Positions 42,589 to 52,309 of a stretch of 64,000 nt of DNA are shown here, piece by piece; the stretch's first letter is position 1, and every line of letters starts with the position of its first letter. The DNA lies in assembly GCF_014212135.1 (NCBI RefSeq), contig NZ_JACJVQ010000002.1, positions 1 through 64,000 of the forward strand. Direction: 5' to 3'. The notes beneath the pieces were generated by a model. The model made no database searches. It saw only the letters and a program-made list of their open reading frames with translations, and was not told the origin of the DNA. The DNA comes from Cohnella thailandensis. GTDB taxonomy: Bacteria > Bacillota > Bacilli > Paenibacillales > Paenibacillaceae. The position numbers and the translations under genes are program-made.

Positions 42589-42739
42589 GATGCTCACTTC
42601 CTTTTAATAGATTGAAATATGATACGTAAAATCCATGAGAATGCTACAAAAATAGTCTTGAATACAAGTGTAAAAATACAAGCAAAATATCCTTGCCGTT
42701 CATAGATTGATGGAAATAAGAGAGAAAGGAAGATCATCT

Positions 42740-43786
42740 ATGGATGCTAGCTTCTCGGAAGTTGCCAATAAGGCCGTTTCCCATTATCCGATTAAGGCGG
42801 ACAAGATCATGCTGCTGTCCTTCAAAGGACCGAAATCCGTATGGGCGATTCAAACCGACGCGGGCGAGGCGATACTCAAGAAGATTCCCATCAGCGAGGA
42901 ACGTCTGAAATTCATGATTCACGCCATCGAATATCTTAAGGGCAACGGGGTCCGCACACCCGGCGTGTTCCGAACGAAGACGGGCGAATCTTACGTTCGC
43001 TCGGATGGCGAGAACTTCATTCTGCTGGAAGCGATCCGCGGAAGATCTCCCGAATATGAAATCGAAGAGGAGCTTCTCTTGGTCTTAAAAGGCATGGCGC
43101 TCTTCCATAAAGCCTCTCGAGGAATCGAAGTTCCGCCCGGCACGAAGGCCACTTCGCATTTGGGAGAATGGAACGAGGACTTCGCAAAGAGAATAAACCA
43201 GTTGGAACAATGGCAACAGGAACGGTCGCGCGCAACGCACAAGACGGAGTTCGATGTTCTTTTCCTGAAGCATGCCGATGCTTTGCTTGAGCAAGCCCGG
43301 TCCTCCCTCGATTTGTTGGACCAGCCTCCTTATCGCCAATGGGTAGAAGCGGCGAAGACGGAGAAATGGTTAAACCACCAGGACTATGCCGCGGGCAATT
43401 TGGCCATTACGGCAACCGGCGAGCTTTATGTTTACGATATGGATTCGTTAACGTTCGACCTTCCCGTACGCGATATAAGAAAAATCCTAAACAAAGTCAT
43501 GAAGAAGAGAGATCGGTGGGATCTTGAGCTCATGGTGAAGATGCTGAAGGCCTACCAGGAAGTCCATCCGCTGACCAAGGACCAGTACTCCGTGTTAATG
43601 GCGGACCTTCGTTTCCCGCATCTCTTTTACGGGCAAGTATCGAAATACTATCAGAACAGGGAACCAGGCTGGACCCCGCATAAGCACGTGAGCAGGCTAA
43701 ACGATATGATTGCCGCCGAGACCAGCAAAGAAGCGGTGCTTCAGTCCTTCGAATCCCGTATAGACGAGGTGATCGGCCTTGGATGA
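42740..43786 (+). CDS. CotS-family spore coat protein (kinase-like fold)
   Basis: Encodes 348 residues of the CotS/YutH family, which has an aminoglycoside-phosphotransferase-like fold. Visible are the N-lobe lysine (AILKKIP), the catalytic-loop-like NHQDYAAGNLAI and the metal-loop-like VYDMDSLTFD. Family members are spore coat or spore-associated proteins. The ATG at 42740 follows AAAGGAAG. The end overlaps the next CotS-type gene by 8 nt. Confidence 0.87.
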   Translation: MDASFSEVANKAVSHYPIKADKIMLLSFKGPKSVWAIQTDAGEAILKKIPISEERLKFMIHAIEYLKGNGVRTPGVFRTKTGESYVRSDGENFILLEAIRGRSPEYEIEEELLLVLKGMALFHKASRGIEVPPGTKATSHLGEWNEDFAKRINQLEQWQQERSRATHKTEFDVLFLKHADALLEQARSSLDLLDQPPYRQWVEAAKTEKWLNHQDYAAGNLAITATGELYVYDMDSLTFDLPVRDIRKILNKVMKKRDRWDLELMVKMLKAYQEVHPLTKDQYSVLMADLRFPHLFYGQVSKYYQNREPGWTPHKHVSRLNDMIAAETSKEAVLQSFESRIDEVIGLG

Positions 43787-44789
43787 TCAACAACGGCTGC
43801 TGGAATTAGGGAAGCAATTCATGATAGAGAACTATCCCGATTGGGAAGTGTACGAGATGAACGTGATTCAGAGCGGAGGGATCAAGACCATCTGGAAGAT
43901 GGAAACCTCGCAGGGGACCCATTGCCTTAAACGGATCCGCAAATCGATTCCCAGCGTCCGCTTCACGACGTCCGCGCAAGATTATTTGTACAGAAAAGGG
44001 GCATTGGTTGCCAGAATAGCCCCGACGCGCAACGGGCGGCTGTTTTTTGTCCATGAAGGGTATGCGTTGGCTCTCTACCAGTGGATAGAGGGAAGCGATC
44101 TTCAGATGGATGAGGATCCTGAACATTTAGCGTTCGGGTTAAAGGGGCTTGCCCGGTTTCATCTGGATTCCGTCGGGTACGTTCCCCCTGAGGACAGCGA
44201 GATCTCTTCGCGGATGGGAGCATGGCCGGATCATTATGAGAAGTTAATAGAAGAGCTGGCGAAATGGAAAAAGGCGGCGCAGCAGGAACGATCCCCTTTT
44301 CACCAAGCTTATTTGCAAACGGTAGATGCCATGCTGGACATGGCGAATCAGGCCTTGCGATTGCTTCAATCGTCGTGTTATGCCGAGTGGGTCGAGCAAA
44401 TCGGGGATCGCGGTTATCTATGCCATCAAGATTACGGATCCGGCAATGCCCTGTTGTCCGGCCATAACGTCTATATTCTGGACCTCGACAACCTGACCTA
44501 CGATATCCCTTTGCGGGATGTTCGCAAGCTGATCGTCAAGCGCATGGACGAGCTGCAGCGGTGGGAGGAAGACGAACTCCAACGAATTATCGCTTGTTAT
44601 GAATCCGTATTCGCTCTAACGGAAGCCCAACGCCGAATCTTGTACATCGATTTGCTCTTCCCGCACGAATTCCACGGCGCTTCCAAAAATCCGTTTAAAA
44701 AAGGCAAAAAGGCGGAAGCCAACAAAATTATGGAGGCTTATGAGTTCGAGATCGAGAAGGCTGCTTTAATCCGGACGCTGTTATCCTAA
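43779..44789 (+). CDS. CotS-family spore coat protein, second copy
   Basis: Encodes 336 residues, paralogous to the preceding gene (CHQDYGSGNALL and ILDLDNLTYD motifs). The TTG start at 43779 follows GAGGTG and overlaps the upstream gene by 8 nt, so translation is coupled. C-terminus Lys-rich. Spore-coat role inferred from family. Confidence 0.85.
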   Translation: MDDQQRLLELGKQFMIENYPDWEVYEMNVIQSGGIKTIWKMETSQGTHCLKRIRKSIPSVRFTTSAQDYLYRKGALVARIAPTRNGRLFFVHEGYALALYQWIEGSDLQMDEDPEHLAFGLKGLARFHLDSVGYVPPEDSEISSRMGAWPDHYEKLIEELAKWKKAAQQERSPFHQAYLQTVDAMLDMANQALRLLQSSCYAEWVEQIGDRGYLCHQDYGSGNALLSGHNVYILDLDNLTYDIPLRDVRKLIVKRMDELQRWEEDELQRIIACYESVFALTEAQRRILYIDLLFPHEFHGASKNPFKKGKKAEANKIMEAYEFEIEKAALIRTLLS

Positions 44790-44798
44790 GAACATTCG

Positions 44799-44841
44799 AA
44801 GGGGCCGTCCCTTAAGTCATAGACTTAGGAGACAGCCCCTT
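44799..44841 (+). terminator. Terminator after the CotS pair
   Basis: AAGGGGC ... GCCCCTT outer stem with an inner TTAAGTC/GACTTA stem. Confidence 0.75.
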
Positions 44842-44874
44842 GATAATTAGCGAATAAACGGCTTCCATCTCGGC

Positions 44875-46134
44875 CTAATCCTCATCCTCTTCAAAGCTTT
44901 TCATCACCCGCCGGGGTAGAAGCCACCCCGTCCAGAAGAGAGCGACGGCAAGCGCGGGAATCCAGAGCGCCGGGTCGAACGGCCAATTCGGCAAGCAGGC
45001 GACGAGCCAGAGCAGCACGACCATCGCGAGTCCGCATGCGCGGGCGATGGAAGCGATGCTTCGGCCTCGCTCCTCCTGAGCCAAGGGGACGACCGAAGCG
45101 CTCTCGGCGAAGCGCACGCGGCCGAGCTCGGTAATCTGCAAGCCGCCGACGAAGAACGCGATGACGAACGTGATCAGGTCGATGACCGGCTTGCCGGCGA
45201 ACGCGGTGATAAGCATAAGCAGGACGCTCCAGCGCCAGAGAGCTCCGAACGTCTCGCTGCGCAGCATCGTCTTGGCGTACAAGTAACGCCAAGCGTTCTC
45301 GCGCCTCCACGGCAGACGCTCCGCCGTCCACGCGATCCAGTTCCGGCGAGCCGGGCGGGCGAACTCGGTCGGCAGGTCGACGAACCAACCGAGGAATCGA
45401 TTCCATCGGCGACGAGCCGCCCCCTCCTCCGCGATCAGGCGATCCCACGGAAGAGTATGCTTCGGCGAAAGCCGCGACAGAAGGTACCAGACGGCAACCG
45501 TCAGAACGGCAAACCCGAGCGCCAAGCCGAACGACTTCAGCAGCAACGCCGCGACGATCGCAACGACGGCCGCCCATCTCCCTAGCATCAGTCCGATGCG
45601 CCAGATGGAGTCGGCCATGCGCCGCTCCAGCCATGCCGCATGCACGTTCCATACGGCAAGCAAGGCCAACAAGCTCCCGAGCGCCCACATCGTACGGGAA
45701 TCCGCCGCCGCTTCCGTCACCGGGGCTCGAACATAGAGAGGCACGAAGATCCCGAACGCGACGAGCACCCGGATCGCGCTCGAGATCATCGCCTTGCGAA
45801 CGAGCGGTCTCAGAATGCCGTCGAGCACGCCGCGCTCCAGCGGGAGCACGAACACCGTGTCCGAAGGCTGGAAGTACGTTCGAAGCGGAGCATATAAACA
45901 GATAAGCGCAATGACGATCCAACCGACGATGTCGGCCGGCCAGTCTTCGGGCATGTTCATTAAGGTCCGTATGTATCCCATGACCAAAGTGATCCCGAGC
46001 GCCGACAAAACCAAGCCGAACCCGCTCTGGAAAACATACCGGAAATGAGGATAAATCTCCTGGCGGAACGCCTTCGCCCTGGACGCTCTTAGCTTGCGAA
46101 GCTCGCCGAGCTTCTCTTCTTCGTTAGCGCCCAA
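44875..46134 (-). CDS. ecsB: ABC transporter permease EcsB
   Basis: Encodes 419 residues with about ten hydrophobic segments, matching EcsB in size and arrangement next to an EcsA ATPase. The Ecs transporter affects protein secretion, intramembrane proteolysis of signal peptides and competence in Bacilli; its cargo is unresolved. It overlaps ecsA by 11 nt. Confidence 0.85.
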   Translation of the reverse strand: MGANEEEKLGELRKLRASRAKAFRQEIYPHFRYVFQSGFGLVLSALGITLVMGYIRTLMNMPEDWPADIVGWIVIALICLYAPLRTYFQPSDTVFVLPLERGVLDGILRPLVRKAMISSAIRVLVAFGIFVPLYVRAPVTEAAADSRTMWALGSLLALLAVWNVHAAWLERRMADSIWRIGLMLGRWAAVVAIVAALLLKSFGLALGFAVLTVAVWYLLSRLSPKHTLPWDRLIAEEGAARRRWNRFLGWFVDLPTEFARPARRNWIAWTAERLPWRRENAWRYLYAKTMLRSETFGALWRWSVLLMLITAFAGKPVIDLITFVIAFFVGGLQITELGRVRFAESASVVPLAQEERGRSIASIARACGLAMVVLLWLVACLPNWPFDPALWIPALAVALFWTGWLLPRRVMKSFEEDED

Positions 46135-46888
46135 GCTTCGAACCCCCTCCGTGTTCGGCGCTCAGAACAAGCGTCTCGAACGCGTCGTCCAGCGTCTGGG
46201 CTCCGCCGGCCTGCTTCTTCACTTCCTCGGGCGTTCCGGAAGCGATAATACGGCCCTGGTGCAGCACGACCAGATTGTCGGCTCTTCTCTCCAGCGCGGG
46301 CAGAATGTGGGAGCTGAGCAGAATGGCGGAGCCTTGCGCGCGAGCATCGTCCAAAGCTCCCGTTAACGCCCTCGTCGCAAGCGGATCAAGCCCCAGGAAC
46401 GGCTCGTCGATAATGAGCAGCGGCGGCGACACGAGCAGAGCGTTCATGAGCATGACCTTCTGCTTCATCCCTTTGGACAGCGTATCCGGCAGGTTGCCCA
46501 TCGCCTTGTCCATCCGGAACGTCTCCGCCAGCTTGGCCGTGCGGCTCTCCGCCTCCCCCGGCTCGATCCCGTACGCCATCGCGGTCCAACGCAGGTGCTC
46601 GGCGACGGTCAGGTTCGGGAACAGCGACGGCTGCTCGGGCACGTATGCGCAGGAAGAGCGGAAGCGATCGCGGTCCTCCTCCAGCTTCACTCCCGCCACC
46701 CTTACCTCTCCGGAGTGGGGCAGCATAAGCCCGAGAATGTGCTTAATCGTCGTGCTCTTGCCCGCTCCGTTCAAGCCGATCAACCCGGTCATCTGACCGG
46801 GCTCGACGGTAAAGCTGATTCCGTGCAGCACGGGCCTTCTCTGGCTATACCCGCCCGTCAGCTGGTTAATCTCCAATGCCGGCGTCAT
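46124..46888 (-). CDS. ecsA: ABC transporter ATPase EcsA
   Basis: Encodes 254 residues with Walker A GLNGAGKST, signature LSKGMKQK, Walker B LLIIDEP and a switch histidine (LLSSHIL). The ATG at 46888 follows AAGGAG at 11 nt. Forms the Ecs transporter with the overlapping ecsB. Confidence 0.9.
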   Translation of the reverse strand: MTPALEINQLTGGYSQRRPVLHGISFTVEPGQMTGLIGLNGAGKSTTIKHILGLMLPHSGEVRVAGVKLEEDRDRFRSSCAYVPEQPSLFPNLTVAEHLRWTAMAYGIEPGEAESRTAKLAETFRMDKAMGNLPDTLSKGMKQKVMLMNALLVSPPLLIIDEPFLGLDPLATRALTGALDDARAQGSAILLSSHILPALERRADNLVVLHQGRIIASGTPEEVKKQAGGAQTLDDAFETLVLSAEHGGGSKLGR

Positions 46889-46988
46889 GACGACTTCAAC
46901 TCCTTGCCTCGTTCTTCCATATGGATTCATTATATACGAGCGGAGATCGCCGTTCAAAACAAGGGATTGCCCTCCAACCATAAACAAA

Positions 46989-47040
46989 CCCGGCCGGAGT
47001 CCGCCGTTCCGACAATGGAACAGGCGAGCCTCCGGCCGGG
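46989..47040 (-). terminator. Terminator after the SLH-protein gene
   Basis: CCCGGCCGGAG / CTCCGGCCGGG, an 11 bp perfect stem with an inner CCGCC/GGCG(A)G and TTCC/GGAA pairing, followed on the minus strand by TTTGTTTA. Confidence 0.8.
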
Positions 47041-47089
47041 CCGCGCGGGCACCAGGCCAAGGTGCTATTAGGTTAACTCTATTTGAAAC

Positions 47090-48322
47090 TTAAGCTTGAA
47101 TGGCAATCTCGGTAACGACGTTGTTCACGATCTTCAGGCTGACGACTTTGTTCGGGGCGAGCGTTCCGTCTCCTCCCGTGATCTTCACGTCGCCGGACAC
47201 GTTATAGACGACCGTAGACGTCGTTCCGTTCGCGGTCTTTACGATGGACAGCGTGGCGATCTTGCCGTTCGCGTTCAGCGTGAAGAAGCTGATCGTGCCC
47301 GCATCCGCGGTCACGACGTCCTCGTCCGCGGGATCGAGAACGTCGATGAAGACGACTTTGTTCTCGTAAGTCCGGAGGAACAGCTGATCGCCCGGCTTCA
47401 GCGCGGAAGCCGCTACCTTCGTGTTGTTGCGGAAAATAAACACGTCGTTCGCCAACGCCAGGCCTACCGTCGTGCCGTCGGACTTCTTCACCGTCAGCGT
47501 GCTTCCGGACAGGCTGACGACCGTGCCGTTAATCGCTTGAGCGCTCTCTTGATCCGGGAGCTGCTCGTCCGCGCGATCCAGCAGAGCGGCGAGCTCGGCG
47601 CGGGTGACCGGCTTGTTCGGCTTGAACGTGTTGTCGGAGTATCCCGTGATGAGACCCTTCTCGACCGCGACCGCTACATAGCCGACGGAGCCGGCCGGTA
47701 TCTGCTTCGCGTCCTTGAAGGAGAGCGTCGTGCCCATCTTCGCCTTCGCTTCTTCATCCAGGCCGAGCGCCTTGACGAGCAGAATCGCCGACCACAGGCG
47801 GTCCGCCGACTTCTCCGGCTGAAGCGCCGAAGTCGATTCGTCGAACAGGTCGTTCTTCAGCGCGACCGCGAGGTAGCCGACTGCCCACGAGTACTTTTTC
47901 TCGATCTTGTCGGCGTCCGTGAAGTTCAGCTCCGCGTTCATGTTCTCCGGCTTCTCCGCCTCTTCCTTCAGCCCGAGAAGGCGAACCGCCGCCACGATCG
48001 CTTCGATGCGGGAGATGGAATTGTTCGGCTTGAAGCTGCCGTCTTCATAACCGTTGAACACTTGCTTGGAAGCGAGGCGGATGATGTGGGAGTAAGCCCA
48101 CTTCATGTCCTTCTCCGACAGGTCGTCGAAGTTCAGGTTGAACTGCACCTTCGACTTGTATTTATTATCCGAATTGTTGTTCTTGTTACCGTTTCCTTTA
48201 CCGTCCGCGAAGGCTCCGGTTGCGCTGCCGACCAGCATCCCGACGGCCAGCGTACCGACAACGCTTTTTCTTAGGATCGGGCTTGCCAGCAAGCTTTTCT
48301 TATTCTCGTTTACAGGTGTCAT
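47090..48322 (-). CDS. S-layer homology (SLH) domain protein
   Basis: Encodes 410 residues. Signal peptide (VVGTLAVGMLVGSATGAFA), a short Asn/Lys spacer, three SLH-type repeats (~60-250; NGYEDGSFKPNNSISRIEA and TGYSDNTFKPNKPVTRAEL are typical) and a C-terminal ~150-residue beta-rich domain. SLH modules bind pyruvylated secondary cell-wall polymer, so this is a cell-surface protein. The ATG at 48322 follows GAGGGAG with an 11 nt spacer. Confidence 0.87.
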   Translation of the reverse strand: MTPVNENKKSLLASPILRKSVVGTLAVGMLVGSATGAFADGKGNGNKNNNSDNKYKSKVQFNLNFDDLSEKDMKWAYSHIIRLASKQVFNGYEDGSFKPNNSISRIEAIVAAVRLLGLKEEAEKPENMNAELNFTDADKIEKKYSWAVGYLAVALKNDLFDESTSALQPEKSADRLWSAILLVKALGLDEEAKAKMGTTLSFKDAKQIPAGSVGYVAVAVEKGLITGYSDNTFKPNKPVTRAELAALLDRADEQLPDQESAQAINGTVVSLSGSTLTVKKSDGTTVGLALANDVFIFRNNTKVAASALKPGDQLFLRTYENKVVFIDVLDPADEDVVTADAGTISFFTLNANGKIATLSIVKTANGTTSTVVYNVSGDVKITGGDGTLAPNKVVSLKIVNNVVTEIAIQA

Positions 48323-48475
48323 ACGTGCAACACTCCCTCGTCTGATATATAGTGGGGGCGCAGAACTTGCCTAGCCACCTAAGACTCGTTCCCGCCCTCG
48401 CCCTGATAACCTTCGGTCCGTTCGCGGGGAGAAGTAGGGTAACCTCGGCAAAATAAAGCGAAAGTCGCACAAAAA

Positions 48476-48515
48476 AAGACCTTATCCCCAGAATTGCGCT
48501 GGAAAATAAGGTCTT
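48476..48515 (-). terminator. Terminator after the DEAD-box gene
   Basis: AAGACCTTAT / ATAAGGTCTT perfect 10 bp stem followed on the minus strand by a run of seven T. Confidence 0.88.
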
Positions 48516-48537
48516 AAGCCCCACGATAATGCAACGA

Positions 48538-50160
48538 TCAGGTAGGGTCGGTCGGGTTCGAGGCGTTCCGTTTCTCCTTGAGCCAACGGGGCGCTCCCTT
48601 GTTTTTGCTGTCCTTCTTGCGATCCGCTTTCGCCTTCGCTTTGGACGATAGTACCGGTTTGGCCGGTTTGGCCGGCTTCGCCGGTTTCGTCGGTTTCATC
48701 GAATGGGCCAAAGGAGCAGGCGTCGGAGTCGCCGTCTTATCGGCAGGCTCTTGCCTCTTAGGCGCCTTCCCCTCGGAAGAGAGCCGGACCGGACGAGCCT
48801 GCGTCGGCGAAGCCGCCCCCGGCTCGCGGCGCTTGGCGCCCGGCTCGGTCGCCGGAGCCCTGCGCTCCCCTCTGGCCGCGCTCGCTTTCAGAAGCTTGCC
48901 CTCCCGCAGCCTCAGCTCCTCGAAGGCAAGGCCGAGCTGCTTGCCCAGCTTGTTCACGATGAACGTCTCCTGCGGAGCGACCATCATGATCGATTGTCCC
49001 GCGCGGCCCATGCGGCCGGTACGGCCGGCGCGGTGAACATAGTGATCCGCATCGAGCGCCGGCTCGTATTGGATGACGAGCGGAAGTCCCGGCACGTCCA
49101 GTCCGCGGGCGGCGACATCCGATGCGATAAGGAGCTTCGTCTTCCCGTCGCGGAACTTCCGCATGACCTCGCCGCGCTCCTTGCCCGGCGTATCGCCGTA
49201 CAGGGCGTCGACGGAGAAGCCCTCGTAGCGAAGCTTGCCGAGAAGCTCGCCGATCCGTTCGATATCGTTGACGAAGATCAGCGCCGCCGAAGGCTTCAGG
49301 TTTCGGGCGATCCGGCGGATCAGATCGATTTTGTCGCGTTTGTCGCACACCATAAAGCCATGCTTGATGGTGCTCGGCAAGCCGAGCTCCGCTCCCTCGC
49401 TCGCAGGCTCCGCTTCCCACGGATTCCGCAGCCAGCGGCTTTCCGCCTCCTTCATCGCCTCCGTTCGGGTGGCCGAGACGAAGACGATCTGCCGCTCGCG
49501 GGCGATTCCCTTAAGCAGTGACTCCACGTCGCCTTTGCCCCCGAGCGAGAACACGCGGTCCGTCTCGTCGACGACGGCCATCCGCACTTGATGAAGCGGC
49601 AGCTTGCGCAGCGAGGCGACTTCGCGAACCCGTCCCGGCGTGCCGACGACGAGCTGCGGACGGGTCTTCATCCGCTCCAACTGACGCGACAGCGCGGCGC
49701 CGCCGATCAAGGCGACCGTGCGAACGCCGAGCTCGCCGCTGTAAGTCTCCGCCACGCGGACGATCTGCATGGCGAGCTCTTGCGTCGGCGCCATCACGAT
49801 CGCTTGCGTTTCCTTCTTGGAGGCATCGATCCTCTGCAGGACGGGCAGCAGATAAGCCAGCGTTTTGCCCGATCCGGTCGGAGAACGGAGAATGCCGTCG
49901 CGTCCGTCCAGCAGCGCGGGAATCGCCCTCGCTTGCACCGGCGTCGGTTCGCCGATTCCTTCCTCGGCCAGCTTAGCCGAGATTCTCTCTTCCAGTCCGA
50001 GCCCGGAGAACGCCTTCGCTGCCGCTTCTCCGGCAGCAGCCTTCGCTTCCTCTGCGGCCGTCGGTGCCGCTTCCGCCGGCTCCGGAGCGGTCATCTCCGC
50101 CTCCGTGCCCGCCGCCGTATTCTCCGGCTCATTCCCCGGGAAATTCCGATGTTCGCTCAT
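48538..50160 (-). CDS. DEAD-box RNA helicase with DETD motif
   Basis: Encodes 540 residues. Q-motif region (GEPTPVQARAIPALLDG), motif I SPTGSGKT, motif Ia PTQELA, motif III SAT, motif V ASDVAARGLD and motif VI HRAGRTGRMG. Motif II reads VDETD instead of DEAD (Ala to Thr). The N-terminal ~45 residues are Ala/Glu-rich and the C-terminal ~120 are Arg/Lys/Pro/Ala-rich with a repeated KPAKPAKPAKP tail, likely RNA-binding. Cold-shock or ribosome-assembly role is typical for the family. Confidence 0.9.
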   Translation of the reverse strand: MSEHRNFPGNEPENTAAGTEAEMTAPEPAEAAPTAAEEAKAAAGEAAAKAFSGLGLEERISAKLAEEGIGEPTPVQARAIPALLDGRDGILRSPTGSGKTLAYLLPVLQRIDASKKETQAIVMAPTQELAMQIVRVAETYSGELGVRTVALIGGAALSRQLERMKTRPQLVVGTPGRVREVASLRKLPLHQVRMAVVDETDRVFSLGGKGDVESLLKGIARERQIVFVSATRTEAMKEAESRWLRNPWEAEPASEGAELGLPSTIKHGFMVCDKRDKIDLIRRIARNLKPSAALIFVNDIERIGELLGKLRYEGFSVDALYGDTPGKERGEVMRKFRDGKTKLLIASDVAARGLDVPGLPLVIQYEPALDADHYVHRAGRTGRMGRAGQSIMMVAPQETFIVNKLGKQLGLAFEELRLREGKLLKASAARGERRAPATEPGAKRREPGAASPTQARPVRLSSEGKAPKRQEPADKTATPTPAPLAHSMKPTKPAKPAKPAKPVLSSKAKAKADRKKDSKNKGAPRWLKEKRNASNPTDPT

Positions 50161-50200
50161 TATGTCGACTCCCCTCGATTTCGGAGCTCTTCGCTTCCAA

Positions 50201-50983
50201 TCACTTCTTATTCAGGATGCCCGATAACAGCTTGTCCGTCAACTTCGGGAACAGCTGAAACAGCTTGGCCCCGAAGCCGGAGATGAAGGGCATGTCCTTC
50301 TCCGGCGTACCCCGTTCGATCACTTTCACGATGGCGCCCGCCACCTGCTCCGGCTTCAGCATGAAGCTTCCGAGGTTCCGCACGTACGTTCCTTCCGGAT
50401 CCGCGCGATCGAAGAACGGGGTATCGATCGGTCCCGGATTCACGGCGGATACTTTGATTCCCGTGCCTTTAAGATCCTGGCGGAGAGCGTTCGTGAAGCC
50501 GAGCAGGGCATGCTTCGACGCGGAATAAGCCGTCGACTTCGAGGTGGCCAGCTTGCCCGCGATCGAAGCGACATTCACGATATGGCCGGACCCGGCTTCC
50601 CTCATATAAGGATAAACCGCCTGACAGCAGCGAACGACGCCCAAGTAATTGACGTCCATCATCTCCCGGAACTGGGCAAGCTTCGCTTCCGGGAAAGCGA
50701 CGAATTCCCCGAAGCCGGCGTTGTTGACGAGAACGTCGATGCGCCCGAACCGTTCATGGATGGAGCGCACGGCCTCGTTCACCTGCTCTTCGTCCGTCAC
50801 GTCCAGCCGAACGACCTCATGCTTCCCCCGAATCCCCGCGGCAACCTTGTTCAGCTTGTCCATGGATCGGGCGGCCAGAACGACGATAGCGCCCTTTTCC
50901 GCCAGAACCCGCGCCGTTGCCGCACCGACTCCGCTCGATGCGCCGGTCAGCACGACGACTTTATTTTGCACGGAACCCTTCAT
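50201..50983 (-). CDS. Short-chain dehydrogenase/reductase
   Basis: Encodes 260 residues of a classical SDR: cofactor motif TGASSGVG, NNAG, active-site Ser (VASIAGK) and Tyr-x3-Lys (YSASK). The basic/Arg residue after the second strand (AARSMDKL) suggests NADP(H). Substrate unknown. It lies upstream of, and on the same strand as, the DEAD-box gene. Confidence 0.88.
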   Translation of the reverse strand: MKGSVQNKVVVLTGASSGVGAATARVLAEKGAIVVLAARSMDKLNKVAAGIRGKHEVVRLDVTDEEQVNEAVRSIHERFGRIDVLVNNAGFGEFVAFPEAKLAQFREMMDVNYLGVVRCCQAVYPYMREAGSGHIVNVASIAGKLATSKSTAYSASKHALLGFTNALRQDLKGTGIKVSAVNPGPIDTPFFDRADPEGTYVRNLGSFMLKPEQVAGAIVKVIERGTPEKDMPFISGFGAKLFQLFPKLTDKLLSGILNKK

Positions 50984-51019
50984 TCCTCAACCCCTCCCTT
51001 CGAGTAAGGAACACAAGAA

Positions 51020-51037
51020 AAGCCCCTAACGGGGCTT
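51020..51037 (-). terminator. Terminator after cheX
   Basis: AAGCCCC / GGGGCTT stem, TAAC loop; the minus strand continues TTTTCTTG. Confidence 0.85.
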
Positions 51038-51062
51038 ACGAATCTAAAGGTATACGATTATC

Positions 51063-51521
51063 TTAAGCGATCAGCACTTGAATCTCAAGCTCTCCGATTC
51101 CATCCATAATAAGCGGAACGGCCAGCGCCTTGCCGGAAGCCAGCGAATCGAACAAGTCCGAATGGAAAATGCGCGGAGGCGTGATATCGACTTGAACGCC
51201 TTGGTTGTACAGCATCGTGCTCGCGTTGCCGCTGATCATGTTGCTGAGCTCCGAGATCGCGCTCTTGCCCATCTCGTCGATCTCCGTAATGACGAAGCCG
51301 CCCATCATGGCGGAGATAATCTTAAGGGCGACGGATTCGCTCAGGCCGAAGACGATGTTGCCGCTCATCTGCCCCGTCATTCCGATCTGAATCCAAACGT
51401 AATGATCGACAAATTGGATATCCTTCACGCTTAGCTGCCCGGTGCTGGGCTTGATCTGGACCATCTGCTCGATAACATTGCGCGCGGATTCTAGAAACGG
51501 GTTAATGAACTCTGCCTTCAT
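51063..51521 (-). CDS. cheX: CheX-type chemotaxis phosphatase
   Basis: Encodes 152 residues. The CheC/CheX/FliY ExxN phosphatase motif is present as SELSNMISGNAS. CheX dephosphorylates CheY-P and shortens the chemotactic signal. The ATG at 51521 follows GGGGG. Stand-alone here. Family members also occur as general response-regulator phosphatases. Confidence 0.8.
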   Translation of the reverse strand: MKAEFINPFLESARNVIEQMVQIKPSTGQLSVKDIQFVDHYVWIQIGMTGQMSGNIVFGLSESVALKIISAMMGGFVITEIDEMGKSAISELSNMISGNASTMLYNQGVQVDITPPRIFHSDLFDSLASGKALAVPLIMDGIGELEIQVLIA

Positions 51522-51696
51522 GCCTGCATGCCCCCTAGTAAAATTTACCGTTCGCCAATTTCCTTCATTATACTTAAAGAAAGGGGACAAGTACACTATT
51601 TTTCTGAAACCGGAGGACTACAAGACCGCGGAACTGTCGATATATGGCGGTTCTCATTCTGAAAATGATTCCTTTGACCTAGTATCCTTTTTGACA

Positions 51697-52305
51697 CTAG
51701 TTCGGCGTTTCTTCCTCCCCGGCAAGCCCCTCGCAAGCCGGGCTTCCTTCCTCCTGACGCCGTTCGGCGAACCTTCCTTCCAAGGCGTCGGCCAGAACGT
51801 CGCTAAGCCACTTCTCTTCGGCACGGCCGTAGCCGATCATCCCTTCGATCATGCGGGCCGAGCTGTGCGGCATGATCGCTCCGCGGAGTTCCAGCGCCTC
51901 CTCCAGCCGCCCGATTCTTTTCCGGCAGGCTTCGAGCTGGTTCCGGGCGATCTGGGCAACCCTCTCCTGGTCCGCATGCCGGAGGAACGGCATGGCCATC
52001 ATCATCGGGTGCTGAGGATAGGCCGTCTTCTCCAACTGCGGATACATGAGCTCAAGCAGCTCCGCCCTTCCCGCTTCCGTAATCCGATATACCGTTCGGT
52101 CATGGCGGTTCTCGCCTTCATTCGAGGCAGCTTCGACCGCTTCGATCAAGCCGCTCTCCCGGAGCTGGTCCACGGCATAATAGAGAGAACCGTCCTGCAG
52201 CCGGAACGAGGCGTTCCAATTGCGCTTCTTCATCGTCTGGCGGATATCGTACGGATGCCTCGGCTTCTCCGTCAGCATGCCGAGCACCATTAGCTTCATC
52301 GACAT
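51697..52305 (-). CDS. PadR-family regulator
   Basis: Encodes 202 residues with the PadR winged helix (LVLGMLTEKPRHPYDIRQTM, then LQDGSLYYAVDQLRESGLI) and a C-terminal helical dimerisation domain. It lies 4 nt after the MFS exporter gene on the same strand; such pairs usually form an autoregulated, inducer-relieved efflux operon. Confidence 0.88.
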   Translation of the reverse strand: MSMKLMVLGMLTEKPRHPYDIRQTMKKRNWNASFRLQDGSLYYAVDQLRESGLIEAVEAASNEGENRHDRTVYRITEAGRAELLELMYPQLEKTAYPQHPMMMAMPFLRHADQERVAQIARNQLEACRKRIGRLEEALELRGAIMPHSSARMIEGMIGYGRAEEKWLSDVLADALEGRFAERRQEEGSPACEGLAGEEETPN

Positions 52306-52309
52306 GTTC

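Noticed and set aside
42661..42710. Sporulation promoter (sigma-K type CATAnnnT) before the CotS-type genes
   Set aside because: CATAGATT at 42701 fits the -10, but no correctly spaced -35 AC is present, so I did not call it.
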